Assembly (NCBI RefSeq): GCF_024171495.1
Contig: NZ_JALJZW010000001.1
Coordinates: 372,001-436,000, forward strand
Reading direction: 5' to 3'
Length of the DNA stretch: 64,000 bases
Source of the DNA: Deinococcus sp. HSC-46F16
Lineage (GTDB): Bacteria > Deinococcota > Deinococci > Deinococcales > Deinococcaceae
Shown here piece after piece: positions 14,464 to 22,851 of this stretch. The position numbers were made by a program, and so were the translations under genes. Every line of letters begins with the position of its first letter. Positions within the stretch are counted from its first letter, which is position 1. Under the pieces are notes generated by a model. It had not been told where the DNA came from. It worked only from the letters and a program-made list of their open reading frames with translations, and ran no database searches.

Positions 14464-14470
14464 GTCTCCC

Positions 14471-15691
<1,221 letters not shown>

Positions 15692-15703
15692 GCAAAGGCG
15701 GCC

Positions 15704-15779
15704 GTGGGCTCTGGGGCAAGCTCTGGCCGGAGCAAAAGCTTCCGGCTTCTGGCTCACAGCCCAGAGCTCAGAGCCCCAC
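15704..15779 (+). other. Long imperfect hairpin downstream of nspC
   Basis: GTGGGCTCTG followed by AGCTCTGG pairs with CCAGAGCTCAGAGCCCCAC with a small bulge. The inner part holds a second CCGGAGC/GCTTCCGG stem. It immediately precedes the terminator hairpin at 15780. Confidence 0.5.
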
Positions 15780-15822
15780 AGGCGAGCGCCCCCACCACTT
15801 CCGGTTGGGGGCGCGTTCGCCT
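15780..15822 (+). terminator. Strong hairpin terminator of nspC
   Basis: AGGCGA-GCGCCCCCA pairs with TGGGGGCGC-TCGCCT across a 15 bp stem with a two-base bulge. The remaining bases to 16017 hold no gene that I can support. Confidence 0.6.
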
Positions 15823-16017
15823 GCTGGATTCCCTCTGATACGGTCCTTCTGAATAGGGGGGCTTCGGAGTGTGCGCGGGAGGGGGAGCGGGGCTCATCGC
15901 CCCCCGGCCGCGCGGCCTATTCGGACCCGGCCCGCCGCACTGGTCTGGCGGGGGACGCGGGAGGCACACAGCCGGGGATGGGACGGGTGAGGCCAGTCAC
16001 CCCCGGCGCGGGGCAAT

Positions 16018-17283
16018 CTACTTGCGGTACACCTTGACCACGCCGTTTACGGTGCGCAGGGTGCCGCCCTCGAAGTCGGCGGCCCACGCCCCGTTCAGCA
16101 GGTACTGGTCACGGGTGGGGAAGCCCAGGAACGAGCCCGAGCCGCCCAGCCCCTGATAGGTCTTCAGGATGGCCCCTTGCAGCCAGAAGGTGCCGTATTT
16201 TTCGCTGGAGTACAGCGCCCCGTTCTGGAAGTAGCCGTACAGCCCGGTCGTGCCGTAGGGGTTGCGCGGAATGACCTTCTCGTCGGCCGCCGCCCAGCCC
16301 AATCGACTGGGCGGACGGGTGCCGCCGTTCTCGGCCTGTGCGAGCGCGAGGTAGCGCTCCAGAATGCGCCCGTGCACCGCGTAGGCGCGGCTGGAGCCGT
16401 TCGCGTGGAGCAGCACGGCGTCGCCGTAGGCCGCCACGCCCCGGAACTTCTGCCACAGGCCGTCGCCCCAGGGCACGGCGTAGGTGGTCGCCTGCCCCAG
16501 CGACTCCGGCCCCTTGAGGCGGGCGTACGCCTCCACCATCGCCGTGTCGAAGGAGCCGTCGCGCTTCTCGCCGGGTTGAATCTGCGTCACAGGCTGGGAG
16601 GGCGTGGGCTGGACGGGGGCCGGTTGCACGGGAACGGGCTGAACCGGAGCCGGAGCGGGCTGGGTGGGCGTCTCGGTCACGGTGCCCGTCGCGCTGCCGC
16701 CGTTGCCCTGCGCCGCGTTCCCCACCCGGAAGGTCACCACGTCGGTCACCCAACTGTTGGCCGGGAGGGGCCGCACCACGATGCTCAGCGCCCGCGCGAG
16801 GTTGTCCTGCCCGCGCACCTGCACCTGCGCGAAGCTCTCGCCCTCCACGAACCGGGCCACATCGTTCAGGTTCAGGGGCCGGGTACTCGCCAGCGCCAGC
16901 AGGCGGTCCTGGCCGTTCGGCCCGCCCACCGTCAGGCTGTAGCTCGCGTTCCGGCCAGGGAAGGTGCGGTTGGTGTTCGCCCGAACGAAGTTGTTCTCCT
17001 CGTAGGCGTTGGGGAAGAAGAGGTCGATCTGCCCGTTCGCGTTCACGTTGAACAGGTAGACGTAGGCGTCGCGATTTGCCTTCAGCCCGATCGTGATGCG
17101 CTCGCCCCGGCGGTAGACCGGGTTGCGGGTGCCGCTGGCATCCTTGTTGACCCAGACCTGCACGTCGAGGCTGGGCTGCGAGGGGTTCACGATGATGCTC
17201 TGGGCGCTGATGCGGGGCTCGGCGGCGCCTGCCGTGCCCAGCAGGGCCGAGAGGGTCAGGGCAGCAGTCAGAGAATGGCGCAT
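16018..17283 (-). CDS. Secreted DUF4384 protein with Pro-rich linker and LGFP-like C-terminus
   Basis: This 421-residue protein has a signal peptide (MRHSLTAALTLSALLGTAGA). A DUF4384-type beta domain follows (about 22-200), with YRRGERITIGLKANRDAYVY, NVNANGQIDLFFPN and FVEGESFAQVQVRG. DUF4384 occurs in exported proteins that bind surface material. A low-complexity linker of repeated P-V-Q-P units (about 215-250) leads to a C-terminal region (about 260-421) with repeated Gly/Trp/Phe turns, including LGFPTRDQYLLNGAWAADFEGG, which resembles cell-wall LGFP repeats. The start at 17283 follows AGGAGG with good spacing. Function is probably in the cell envelope, by inference. Confidence 0.75.
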   Translation of the reverse strand: MRHSLTAALTLSALLGTAGAAEPRISAQSIIVNPSQPSLDVQVWVNKDASGTRNPVYRRGERITIGLKANRDAYVYLFNVNANGQIDLFFPNAYEENNFVRANTNRTFPGRNASYSLTVGGPNGQDRLLALASTRPLNLNDVARFVEGESFAQVQVRGQDNLARALSIVVRPLPANSWVTDVVTFRVGNAAQGNGGSATGTVTETPTQPAPAPVQPVPVQPAPVQPTPSQPVTQIQPGEKRDGSFDTAMVEAYARLKGPESLGQATTYAVPWGDGLWQKFRGVAAYGDAVLLHANGSSRAYAVHGRILERYLALAQAENGGTRPPSRLGWAAADEKVIPRNPYGTTGLYGYFQNGALYSSEKYGTFWLQGAILKTYQGLGGSGSFLGFPTRDQYLLNGAWAADFEGGTLRTVNGVVKVYRK

Positions 17284-17463
17284 GGATGGAAACCTCCTGG
17301 GGGTGGTGTGCAACTCAGATGCGGCGCAGCGTAGGGGCCGAAGCTGACGAGCCACTGATACAGGTTGCTGCCTGGGCTGTTTCTGAAGGTCGGGTCAAGC
17401 CGCCCGCCCTCCCTGCGCCTCCCATGAGGCAGGGCTGACGGGAGGCTGATGTGGTAGCCTTAG

Positions 17464-17487
17464 TTCGGTTATTAGGCAATTACCGAA
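17464..17487. promoter_or_regulatory. Inverted-repeat operator candidate upstream of the hydrolase-sdpR-sdpI operon
   Basis: TTCGGT and ACCGAA are separated by 12 bases, with further partial symmetry in both flanks, 21 bases upstream of the start at 17509. ArsR-family repressors bind imperfect dyads of this kind, and an ArsR-type gene is second in the operon, so autoregulation is plausible. Confidence 0.5.
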
Positions 17488-17508
17488 TTAGCCTCTCTGG
17501 AGGTTCCC

Positions 17509-18471
17509 ATGCGACTCGCCCGACTGCTGCCCCTGACCGCTGCCCTGCTCTCCGCACCCGCCCTCGCCGCCAGCCGCGAGGTCACGCTGGAGGTGCCGGG
17601 CGCCCGGCTCGCCGCCACCCTTCAGACGCCGGACGGCCCGCAGCACGCCCGGCCGCCCGCCGCGCTGATCCTGGCCGGGAGTGGCCCCACCGACCGCGAC
17701 GGGAACAATCCGCTCTCGGGGCCGGGGGGTACCTACCGCAAGCTGGCCGCGAACCTCGCCGCGCGGGGCATCGCCACCCTGCGGCCCGACAAGCGCGGCA
17801 TCGGCGCGAGCACCCTGGCCGACCCGCGTGAGGAGGCGCAGACCTTTGAGGACTTCGTGAACGACGCGCGGGCGTGGCTGACGTGGTTGAGTGGGCAGCC
17901 GGACCTCGGCCCGGTCGCGGTGATCGGGCACAGCGAGGGGGGGACGGTCGCGCTGGCCGCCGTGCAGGGCCAGACCCCGGCGCGGGCGGTGGTCCTGCTC
18001 GCCGCCCCCGGCGAGGACATCGGTAGCACCATCCGCCGCCAGATCGGGCAGAACCCGGCCAACCCGCCCGCGCTGGTGGAGGAGTCGGGCCGGATTCTGG
18101 ATGCCCTGGGCCGGGGCGAGCGCGTGTCGGAGGTGTCGCCCGTCCTTGCCCCTCTCTTCCGCCCCAGCGTGCAGCCGTACCTGATCAGCAGCCTGCGCTA
18201 CGACCCGCAGCGGCTGATCGCCTCCCAGAACCTTCCCACCCTGATCGTGCAGGGGGACCGCGACCTTCAGGTGCGTCCGGAAGATGCCCGGCTGCTCTCG
18301 GCCGCGCAGCCCGCCGCCCGCACGCACCTCGCCCGTGGGGTCAACCACGTCCTCGTGCCCGCGCCGCTGGACCCCGCCGCCAACTTCGCCCGGTACGCCG
18401 ACGCCGAACTGCCGCTGGAGCGCGGCGTGGTGACGGCGGTGGTGGAGTTCCTGCGCGGGGCGCTGCGGTAG
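17509..18471 (+). CDS. Secreted alpha/beta hydrolase
   Basis: This 320-residue protein has a signal peptide (about residues 1-21, ending ALAAS). An alpha/beta hydrolase domain follows, with ALILAGSGPTDRDGNN as the oxyanion strand, LRPDKRGIGAS, the nucleophile elbow GHSEGG, a late PTLIVQGDRDLQV and the catalytic His in GVNHVLVP. This is the pattern of exported dienelactone-hydrolase/YqhA-like esterases, with substrate unknown. A GGAGG site precedes the ATG. It is the first gene before an SdpR-like regulator and an SdpI-like membrane protein, 19 bases apart, so it may belong to the same envelope-related response. Confidence 0.85.
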   Translation: MRLARLLPLTAALLSAPALAASREVTLEVPGARLAATLQTPDGPQHARPPAALILAGSGPTDRDGNNPLSGPGGTYRKLAANLAARGIATLRPDKRGIGASTLADPREEAQTFEDFVNDARAWLTWLSGQPDLGPVAVIGHSEGGTVALAAVQGQTPARAVVLLAAPGEDIGSTIRRQIGQNPANPPALVEESGRILDALGRGERVSEVSPVLAPLFRPSVQPYLISSLRYDPQRLIASQNLPTLIVQGDRDLQVRPEDARLLSAAQPAARTHLARGVNHVLVPAPLDPAANFARYADAELPLERGVVTAVVEFLRGALR

Positions 18472-18490
18472 TGGGCCGGGGGAGGGCAGC

Positions 18491-18799
18491 GTGCCCCTGA
18501 GCCGCGTGGACGAGGTCTTCCGCGCCCTGGCCGACCCCACCCGCCGCGCCATCCTGCGCGAGCTTCGCGGCGGAGAGCGAACGGCGGGGGAACTGGCCCG
18601 GCTCTTCCCGGTGACCAAGAGCACCCTCAGCGGGCACTTCGCCGTGCTCAAGGCCGCCGATCTGGTGTGGACCGAGAAGCGCGGCACGCAGGTCATCTAC
18701 CGGCTGAACACGACGGTCTTTCAGGAGGTGGTGGCGGACCTGCTGGACCTCTTTGGCCCGGCAGGAGAGGAGGGTGAGCGTGGAAAGACGACGGGTTGA
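18491..18799 (+). CDS. ArsR-family autorepressor, SdpR-like
   Basis: This 102-residue winged-helix protein reads VDEVFRALADPTRRAILREL, then a helix-turn-helix (ERTAGELARLFPVTKSTLSG, then HFAVLKAADLV), and a beta wing (TEKRGTQVIYRLN). ADPTRR, SGHFAVLK and the missing metal-binding cysteines match the SdpR branch rather than metal-sensing ArsR proteins. In Bacillus subtilis SdpR represses its own operon and is released by membrane protein SdpI. Here an SdpI-like gene overlaps its 3' end by 20 bases. The GTG start follows a GGGAGGG site. Confidence 0.88.
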   Translation: MPLSRVDEVFRALADPTRRAILRELRGGERTAGELARLFPVTKSTLSGHFAVLKAADLVWTEKRGTQVIYRLNTTVFQEVVADLLDLFGPAGEEGERGKTTG

Positions 18800-19997
18800 T
18801 CCCCTGCTGGCGTCAGGAACGGTGGTCGCGCTGGGGTTGCTGGCCCTGGCCTGGACGCGGCTGCCGGAGGGCGAGCGGCTGATCCTCTTGCCGCTGAGCG
18901 TGTCGTCGCTGGTGCTGGGTGGGCTGGTGGCGCTTCTCGGCGGGCTGGAGCGCGAGCACCGCCCGGTCGCGGATGCCACCGCGCAGGCATTGGTGCTGCA
19001 AGCGGCCGTCGCCGCCGCCGCGCTCGCCTTCGGGTGGGACCTGCTGCGGGCGCTGACAGTGGCCATCGGGTTGAGCTTGGTGGTGATCGGGAACGCGACC
19101 GCCCGTGCCCGGCCGGGGCTGTGGTTCGGCTTCCGCACCCGCTGGGCGCTGCTCTCCGAGCGGGCGTGGTACGCCACCCAGCGGGAAGCGGCGCGGGCGC
19201 TCGTCACGGTGGGACTGGTCTATACGGTGTTCGCGGCCCTGATGCCCCTTGAGCTGCTGATGCCGTGGGCGATTCCGGTCGGATTGATGGTGCTGCTCCT
19301 CCCCGTCGTGGTGAGCCTGCACCGCCTGTCCTACCGGGAATACCTCGCGGACCCCGAGCGGCGTCCGGCGGTGGCGGGGGCGCGTCGGCACCTCCCGCCC
19401 TACTCCGCTTCCGAGCGGGCGCTGCTGGGGGTGGCAGTGGGGGTGCCGCTGCTCTCGCTCGTCGCGCTACTGGTGCTGTTGCCCTCTCTGCCGGAACAGG
19501 TGCCCCTGCACTTCAACGCGGCGGGCGAGGCCGATCGTTACGGCTCGCCGCTGGAACTGCTGACCCTCCCGCTGATGGGGCTGGGACTGACGGCGGTGCT
19601 GTGGGGCTCATCGCGCTTTGGCAGCGCGACCCCGGCCCAGCGGCACGTCACGCTGGTGATGGCGGCGCTGGGAGGCGCGTTCGTGGCTCCGCTCGCCTTG
19701 GGGATTACGGGCAGCATGCACGTCACGTTGGGCGCGGCCCACGCCCTGATGCTCGGCGTTCTGGCCCTCGCCTTCGCCCTGCCTGGCCCGGATGGAAGGC
19801 GCCGGGTGCGGGCGGCGTGGGCGTGCGGTGGGCTCGCGCTGGCCCTGGTGCCCCTGCTCCTGCTGCTTCCTCCACGCGGGGCCGAGGCGGTGGGCGGCCT
19901 GCTCCTCGTCTTTGGCGGGATGTTGTTCCTGGCGCCGATGTTCGTCTTCGGCGTGCCGATGAATGCGGGCTGGCCGAAAAGGACGCCGGAGTCCTAG
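18780..19997 (+). CDS. SdpI-family multi-pass membrane protein
   Basis: This 405-residue protein has about 11 hydrophobic segments. It carries the SdpI/YhfL signature region VIGNATARARPGLWFGFRTRWALLSERAW (split here as GNATARARPG and GFRTRWALLSERAW) in the first half. A DUF1648-like segment (LPSLPEQVPLHFNAAGEADRYG region) lies in the second half, with the order of the two halves reversed relative to many family members. SdpI acts as immunity protein and signal transducer that sequesters SdpR. I choose GTG 18780 because GAGAGGAGG lies 6 bases upstream. A GTG 6 bases earlier is inside the spacer. Confidence 0.85.
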   Translation: MERRRVDPLLASGTVVALGLLALAWTRLPEGERLILLPLSVSSLVLGGLVALLGGLEREHRPVADATAQALVLQAAVAAAALAFGWDLLRALTVAIGLSLVVIGNATARARPGLWFGFRTRWALLSERAWYATQREAARALVTVGLVYTVFAALMPLELLMPWAIPVGLMVLLLPVVVSLHRLSYREYLADPERRPAVAGARRHLPPYSASERALLGVAVGVPLLSLVALLVLLPSLPEQVPLHFNAAGEADRYGSPLELLTLPLMGLGLTAVLWGSSRFGSATPAQRHVTLVMAALGGAFVAPLALGITGSMHVTLGAAHALMLGVLALAFALPGPDGRRRVRAAWACGGLALALVPLLLLLPPRGAEAVGGLLLVFGGMLFLAPMFVFGVPMNAGWPKRTPES

Positions 19998-20029
19998 CGG
20001 GGCTGGCGCAACGAGAAACCTGTGGGAGA

Positions 20030-20058
20030 GGGGCGCTGCGAAGCAGCGGGGTGAGGGG
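20030..20058 (+). repeat. GAA-loop hairpin repeat, copy 2
   Basis: GGGGCG-CTGC-GAA-GCAG-CGGGGTGAGGGG lies between the convergent SdpI and DUF554 genes. It matches the copy at 4174-4203 except for a compensated stem pair. Confidence 0.55.
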
Positions 20059-20065
20059 TCTTTCC

Positions 20066-20836
20066 CTACAGCAGCCCCGTTCCCCACAGCAGGATCGGCC
20101 CCAGCACCAGCGCGGGCAGCAGGCTCCCGACGCGCACCCGGCGGTCTTCCCAGCCCAGGCCCGCCAGCATCAGGTTCCACGAGATGCCTACGATCATCAG
20201 CCCACCCATCCCGGTGATCAGCAGCACGTACGGGTTGGTCTTGAGCACCTCCGGGTCCGCGCCCCCCAGCAGCCCGGCGGCGAAGGCCCCCGCCGCGAGG
20301 CTGATTCCCCCCTGCAACACCAGGACGGTGAGGGCACTGAAGCCCACGCCGATCCCGTACGCCCCCGCCAGCGCCAGCGCCGCGATGCCGTCCAGCGTGC
20401 TTTTGAGGACGTAGGTGGCGTTGTCGCCCGTCAGCCCGTTTTGCAGTCCGCCCACGACCGTCATCGGCCCGATACAGAACAGCAGGCTGGCGGCGACGAA
20501 GCCCTCGGTGAAGCGGCCTCCACCCCGGAAACGCCGCTTCAGCGTCTCGCCCAGCCGGGTCAGGCCCTCCTCGATGCCCAGCGCCTCCCCGATCACGGCC
20601 CCCCCCGCGAGGCTGATCAGCGCGAGGATGACGCCCGGAATCGGCCCGCCCGACACCCGGTTCAGCTCGCCCGCCATGCCCAGCGCGATAAAGAGGGTCA
20701 CCAGCGACAGCGTTTGCAGCAGGGTGCGCTGGGTGCGCTCGGGCAGGCGGCCCCCCAGCAGCAGGCCGACCAGGGTCCCGGCGAGGACGGCGCCGACGTT
20801 GATCAGGGTGCCGGAGAGTTGGGTCAGCAGGCTCAT
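20066..20836 (-). CDS. DUF554 family membrane protein
   Basis: This 256-residue integral membrane protein has about seven hydrophobic helices. It matches the DUF554/YdfK family: GTLINVGAVLAGTLVGLLLG at the start, GEALGIEEGLTRLG, LLFCIGPMTVVGGLQNGLTG and LKSTLDGIAALALA. Members are annotated as possible transporters, with no established substrate. The start is ATG 20836, because upstream residues in the frame lack hydrophobic or conserved character. It converges with the SdpI gene across a short hairpin repeat. Confidence 0.85.
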   Translation of the reverse strand: MSLLTQLSGTLINVGAVLAGTLVGLLLGGRLPERTQRTLLQTLSLVTLFIALGMAGELNRVSGGPIPGVILALISLAGGAVIGEALGIEEGLTRLGETLKRRFRGGGRFTEGFVAASLLFCIGPMTVVGGLQNGLTGDNATYVLKSTLDGIAALALAGAYGIGVGFSALTVLVLQGGISLAAGAFAAGLLGGADPEVLKTNPYVLLITGMGGLMIVGISWNLMLAGLGWEDRRVRVGSLLPALVLGPILLWGTGLL

Positions 20837-21024
20837 CGGCGTGCAGGGTAGCGCGGTGAGGGCGGGGGCTGAGGTCGTCTTCACATTTGACCGTGCGCTG
20901 ACGGAGGGCGTGGTACGCTCCGGGCACCTTGAACAGCCTGCGCGTCTCGCCCGTGCCCGTGCCCCGCCTCCCCGGTGGAGGAGCGCCCGGCGCAGTGCTC
21001 GCCGCGCCTACATATGAACGTCTT

Positions 21025-21050
21025 GGGGCTGCCTGTGGGCGGCCCCGCGT
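21025..21050 (+). promoter_or_regulatory. Leader hairpin before the small HTH gene
   Basis: GGGGCTGCC and GGCGGCCCC form a 9 bp stem (one G-T pair) with a TGTG loop, followed by GCGTGTTTT. The ribosome-binding site AGGGAGG starts 6 bases later. It could act as an attenuator, or simply end an upstream transcript. Confidence 0.45.
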
Positions 21051-21068
21051 GTTTTAGGGAGGTTTGCC

Positions 21069-21272
21069 TTGACGCTAGCCGAACAGTTCCAGACGATGCC
21101 CAAGCTGCTGAAGGTCCGCGAGGTCGCCGACTACACCGGCACCCACGAACGCACCGTTCGCCGCTGGATTCGCGATGGTCGCCTCGCCGCCGTCGAACAC
21201 CCCGAGGGCCTGCGCGTGCCCCGGCGCTCCCTGTGGCGCTTCCTGGGCCTGGATATGGCGCTGAGCGCCTGA
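21069..21272 (+). CDS. Small helix-turn-helix (excisionase/MerR-type) DNA-binding protein
   Basis: This 67-residue protein is nearly all one winged-helix-like domain: LLKVREVADYTGTHERTVRR, then WIRDGRLAAVEHPEGLRVPR and RSLWRFLG. This is the pattern of the helix_turn_helix_17/excisionase family, whose members bind DNA as small recombination directionality factors or regulators. No recombinase or phage gene is nearby, so a host regulatory role is more likely. It starts with TTG at 21069, supported by AGGGAGG at a good distance and by a leader hairpin. No target operator could be assigned. Confidence 0.85.
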   Translation: MTLAEQFQTMPKLLKVREVADYTGTHERTVRRWIRDGRLAAVEHPEGLRVPRRSLWRFLGLDMALSA

Positions 21273-21300
21273 GCCGTTCGCCCTACCTCCCAGCGGGCCG

Positions 21301-21306
21301 TATCCT
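21301..21306 (+). promoter_or_regulatory. Leaderless-type -10 box
   Basis: TATCCT lies 8 bases before ATG 21315. The same hexamer precedes the starts at 1529 and 56461. Confidence 0.45.
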
Positions 21307-21314
21307 GGCCCGGT

Positions 21315-21992
21315 ATGGACGCCGCTCGCCTTGCCGAAGTGCTGAACCGGGATGAGGCTGACGCCCGGCGCGTCCTCGACTCCTTTCCTGGGCCACCCAG
21401 CGAGGAAGCGGCGGCCCTGGCGCTCCATCATGGACGGCCCCGGCTGGCGCTGGCCTGGGGCCGTGAACCGTTGACCCGCGCGGCGGCCCGCCTGCGTCTG
21501 GGCGAGATAGAGGAAGCCAGGCGTGAACTCGCCCCCCTCCCCGACACCGCCCGCCCCGCCCTGCTGCGTGCCCGCGCCGCGTCGCTGGCCGGGGAATTGG
21601 AGATGGAAGCCCTCGCCGTCCATGCCCGCCTGCTGGCCCGGCAGGAGGGAGACGCCGGGGCGCTCGTCGCCGCCGCGACGCTGCTGGGAGAGCTGTACCT
21701 CCCTACCGACTCCCGCCTCAGCCTGCGGACCCTGGCGGAGGGGTTGAAGGTGGCCGAGCTGACCGGGCAGGAAGCCGACGCGCATCTCCTCGCGGTCCTC
21801 GCCCACGCGCAGCGGGCTTTGGGGGCCGGGCCGAAAGCGGCCCGCACCGCTGAGAAGGCCCTGGCCCGCGCCGCCCCCCGCAGTCCCGCCCGCGTGCTCG
21901 CCCTCCTCGCGCTGGGCCGGTCAGGGGAAGCCGAGGCCGAGGCGCAGGCCGGAGACCTGGCGCCCGGCTGGTGGCAGCCGTTCAGGCGCTAG
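21315..21992 (+). CDS. Alpha-helical repeat protein, unknown function
   Basis: This 225-residue protein is dominated by alanine/leucine-rich helices with TPR- or ARM-like periodicity, for example RAAARLRLGEIEEARRELA, LLRARAASLAGELEMEALAV and AHLLAVLAHAQRALGAGPKA. It is preceded by a short LNRDEADARRVLDSF segment. No signal peptide, cysteines or catalytic motifs are visible. Function is unknown. Its last 11 bases overlap the end of the convergent potassium-channel-like gene, so mRNAs of the two genes would be complementary at their 3' ends. Confidence 0.7.
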   Translation: MDAARLAEVLNRDEADARRVLDSFPGPPSEEAAALALHHGRPRLALAWGREPLTRAAARLRLGEIEEARRELAPLPDTARPALLRARAASLAGELEMEALAVHARLLARQEGDAGALVAAATLLGELYLPTDSRLSLRTLAEGLKVAELTGQEADAHLLAVLAHAQRALGAGPKAARTAEKALARAAPRSPARVLALLALGRSGEAEAEAQAGDLAPGWWQPFRR

Positions 21993-22851
21993 GCAATTCC
22001 TCGCCGCACCGCTTGCAAAAGCGGGCGTCGGCGTCGTGCCCCTCCAGGCCGCAGCGGGGGCACACCCGGGGCGCCGGGCGGCGGTCCTGTCCTCCTTGTT
22101 CCCTCTGGTCCTGCGCGGCCCCCTGGGCGCGGGCGAGGCTGACCGTCACGATGCCGGTGGGCACCGCCAAAATCCCGTAGCCCAGAATCATGGCGAGCGA
22201 GGCCAGCCCCTTGCCCAGCGGCGTCTTGGGCGCGATGTCGCCGTAGCCCACGGTGGTCAGGGTGACGATGGCCCAGTAGATGCTGGTGGGAATGCTGGTG
22301 TAGCCGTTGTCCGGCCCCTCGATCAGGTACATCAGCGCCCCGATGATGGTGACCAGGGTCAGCACCGTCACCAGAAACACCGTGATCTTGGCGGCGCTCG
22401 CCCGGATCGCCTCGGTGAGCACGCTGGCCTCCGAGAGAAAGCGGGCCAACTTGAGAATCCGGAAAATGCGCAGCAGCCGCAGCACCCGCACGATCAAGAG
22501 CGTCTCGGCGCCGGGCACGAACAGCGCGAGGTACCCCGGCAGGATGGACAGGAGATCAACCACCCCGAAAAAGCTGCGGGCATAGTTCCAGGGATGCCGC
22601 GCCGTGATCAGGCGCAGCCCGTACTCCAGCGAGAACAGCAGCGTCAGCACCAGCTCGGCCTGCTTGAGCGCAGGACCGTAGGCGGTTCGGAGGGGCCGCA
22701 CGCTGTCGAGCATCACGACCCCGATGCTGGCGAGGATCAGCACGATCAGCACCAGATCGAAGGCCCGCCCCGCCGGGGTGTCGTTGTTGAAGACCACGTT
22801 GCCGAGCGTCACCCGCCAACGGGCGCGACGGTCGCTGGGTGGCCGGGTCAT
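21982..22851 (-). CDS. Voltage-gated-type K+ channel with C-terminal zinc ribbon
   Basis: This 289-residue protein has six transmembrane segments. The S4 helix carries arginines every third residue (RVLRLLRIFRILKLARFL, 122-139). A pore helix leads to the selectivity filter TTVGYGD at 199-205, and S6 ends near 240. These features define a Kv-like potassium channel. After S6 a short polar linker leads to CPRCGLEGHDADARFCKRCG, with C264, C267, C279 and C282 spaced as a zinc ribbon. The ribbon may tetramerise the channel or sense metal or redox state. The ATG overlaps the P450 stop (ATGA). Confidence 0.88.
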   Translation of the reverse strand: MTRPPSDRRARWRVTLGNVVFNNDTPAGRAFDLVLIVLILASIGVVMLDSVRPLRTAYGPALKQAELVLTLLFSLEYGLRLITARHPWNYARSFFGVVDLLSILPGYLALFVPGAETLLIVRVLRLLRIFRILKLARFLSEASVLTEAIRASAAKITVFLVTVLTLVTIIGALMYLIEGPDNGYTSIPTSIYWAIVTLTTVGYGDIAPKTPLGKGLASLAMILGYGILAVPTGIVTVSLARAQGAAQDQREQGGQDRRPAPRVCPRCGLEGHDADARFCKRCGEELPSA

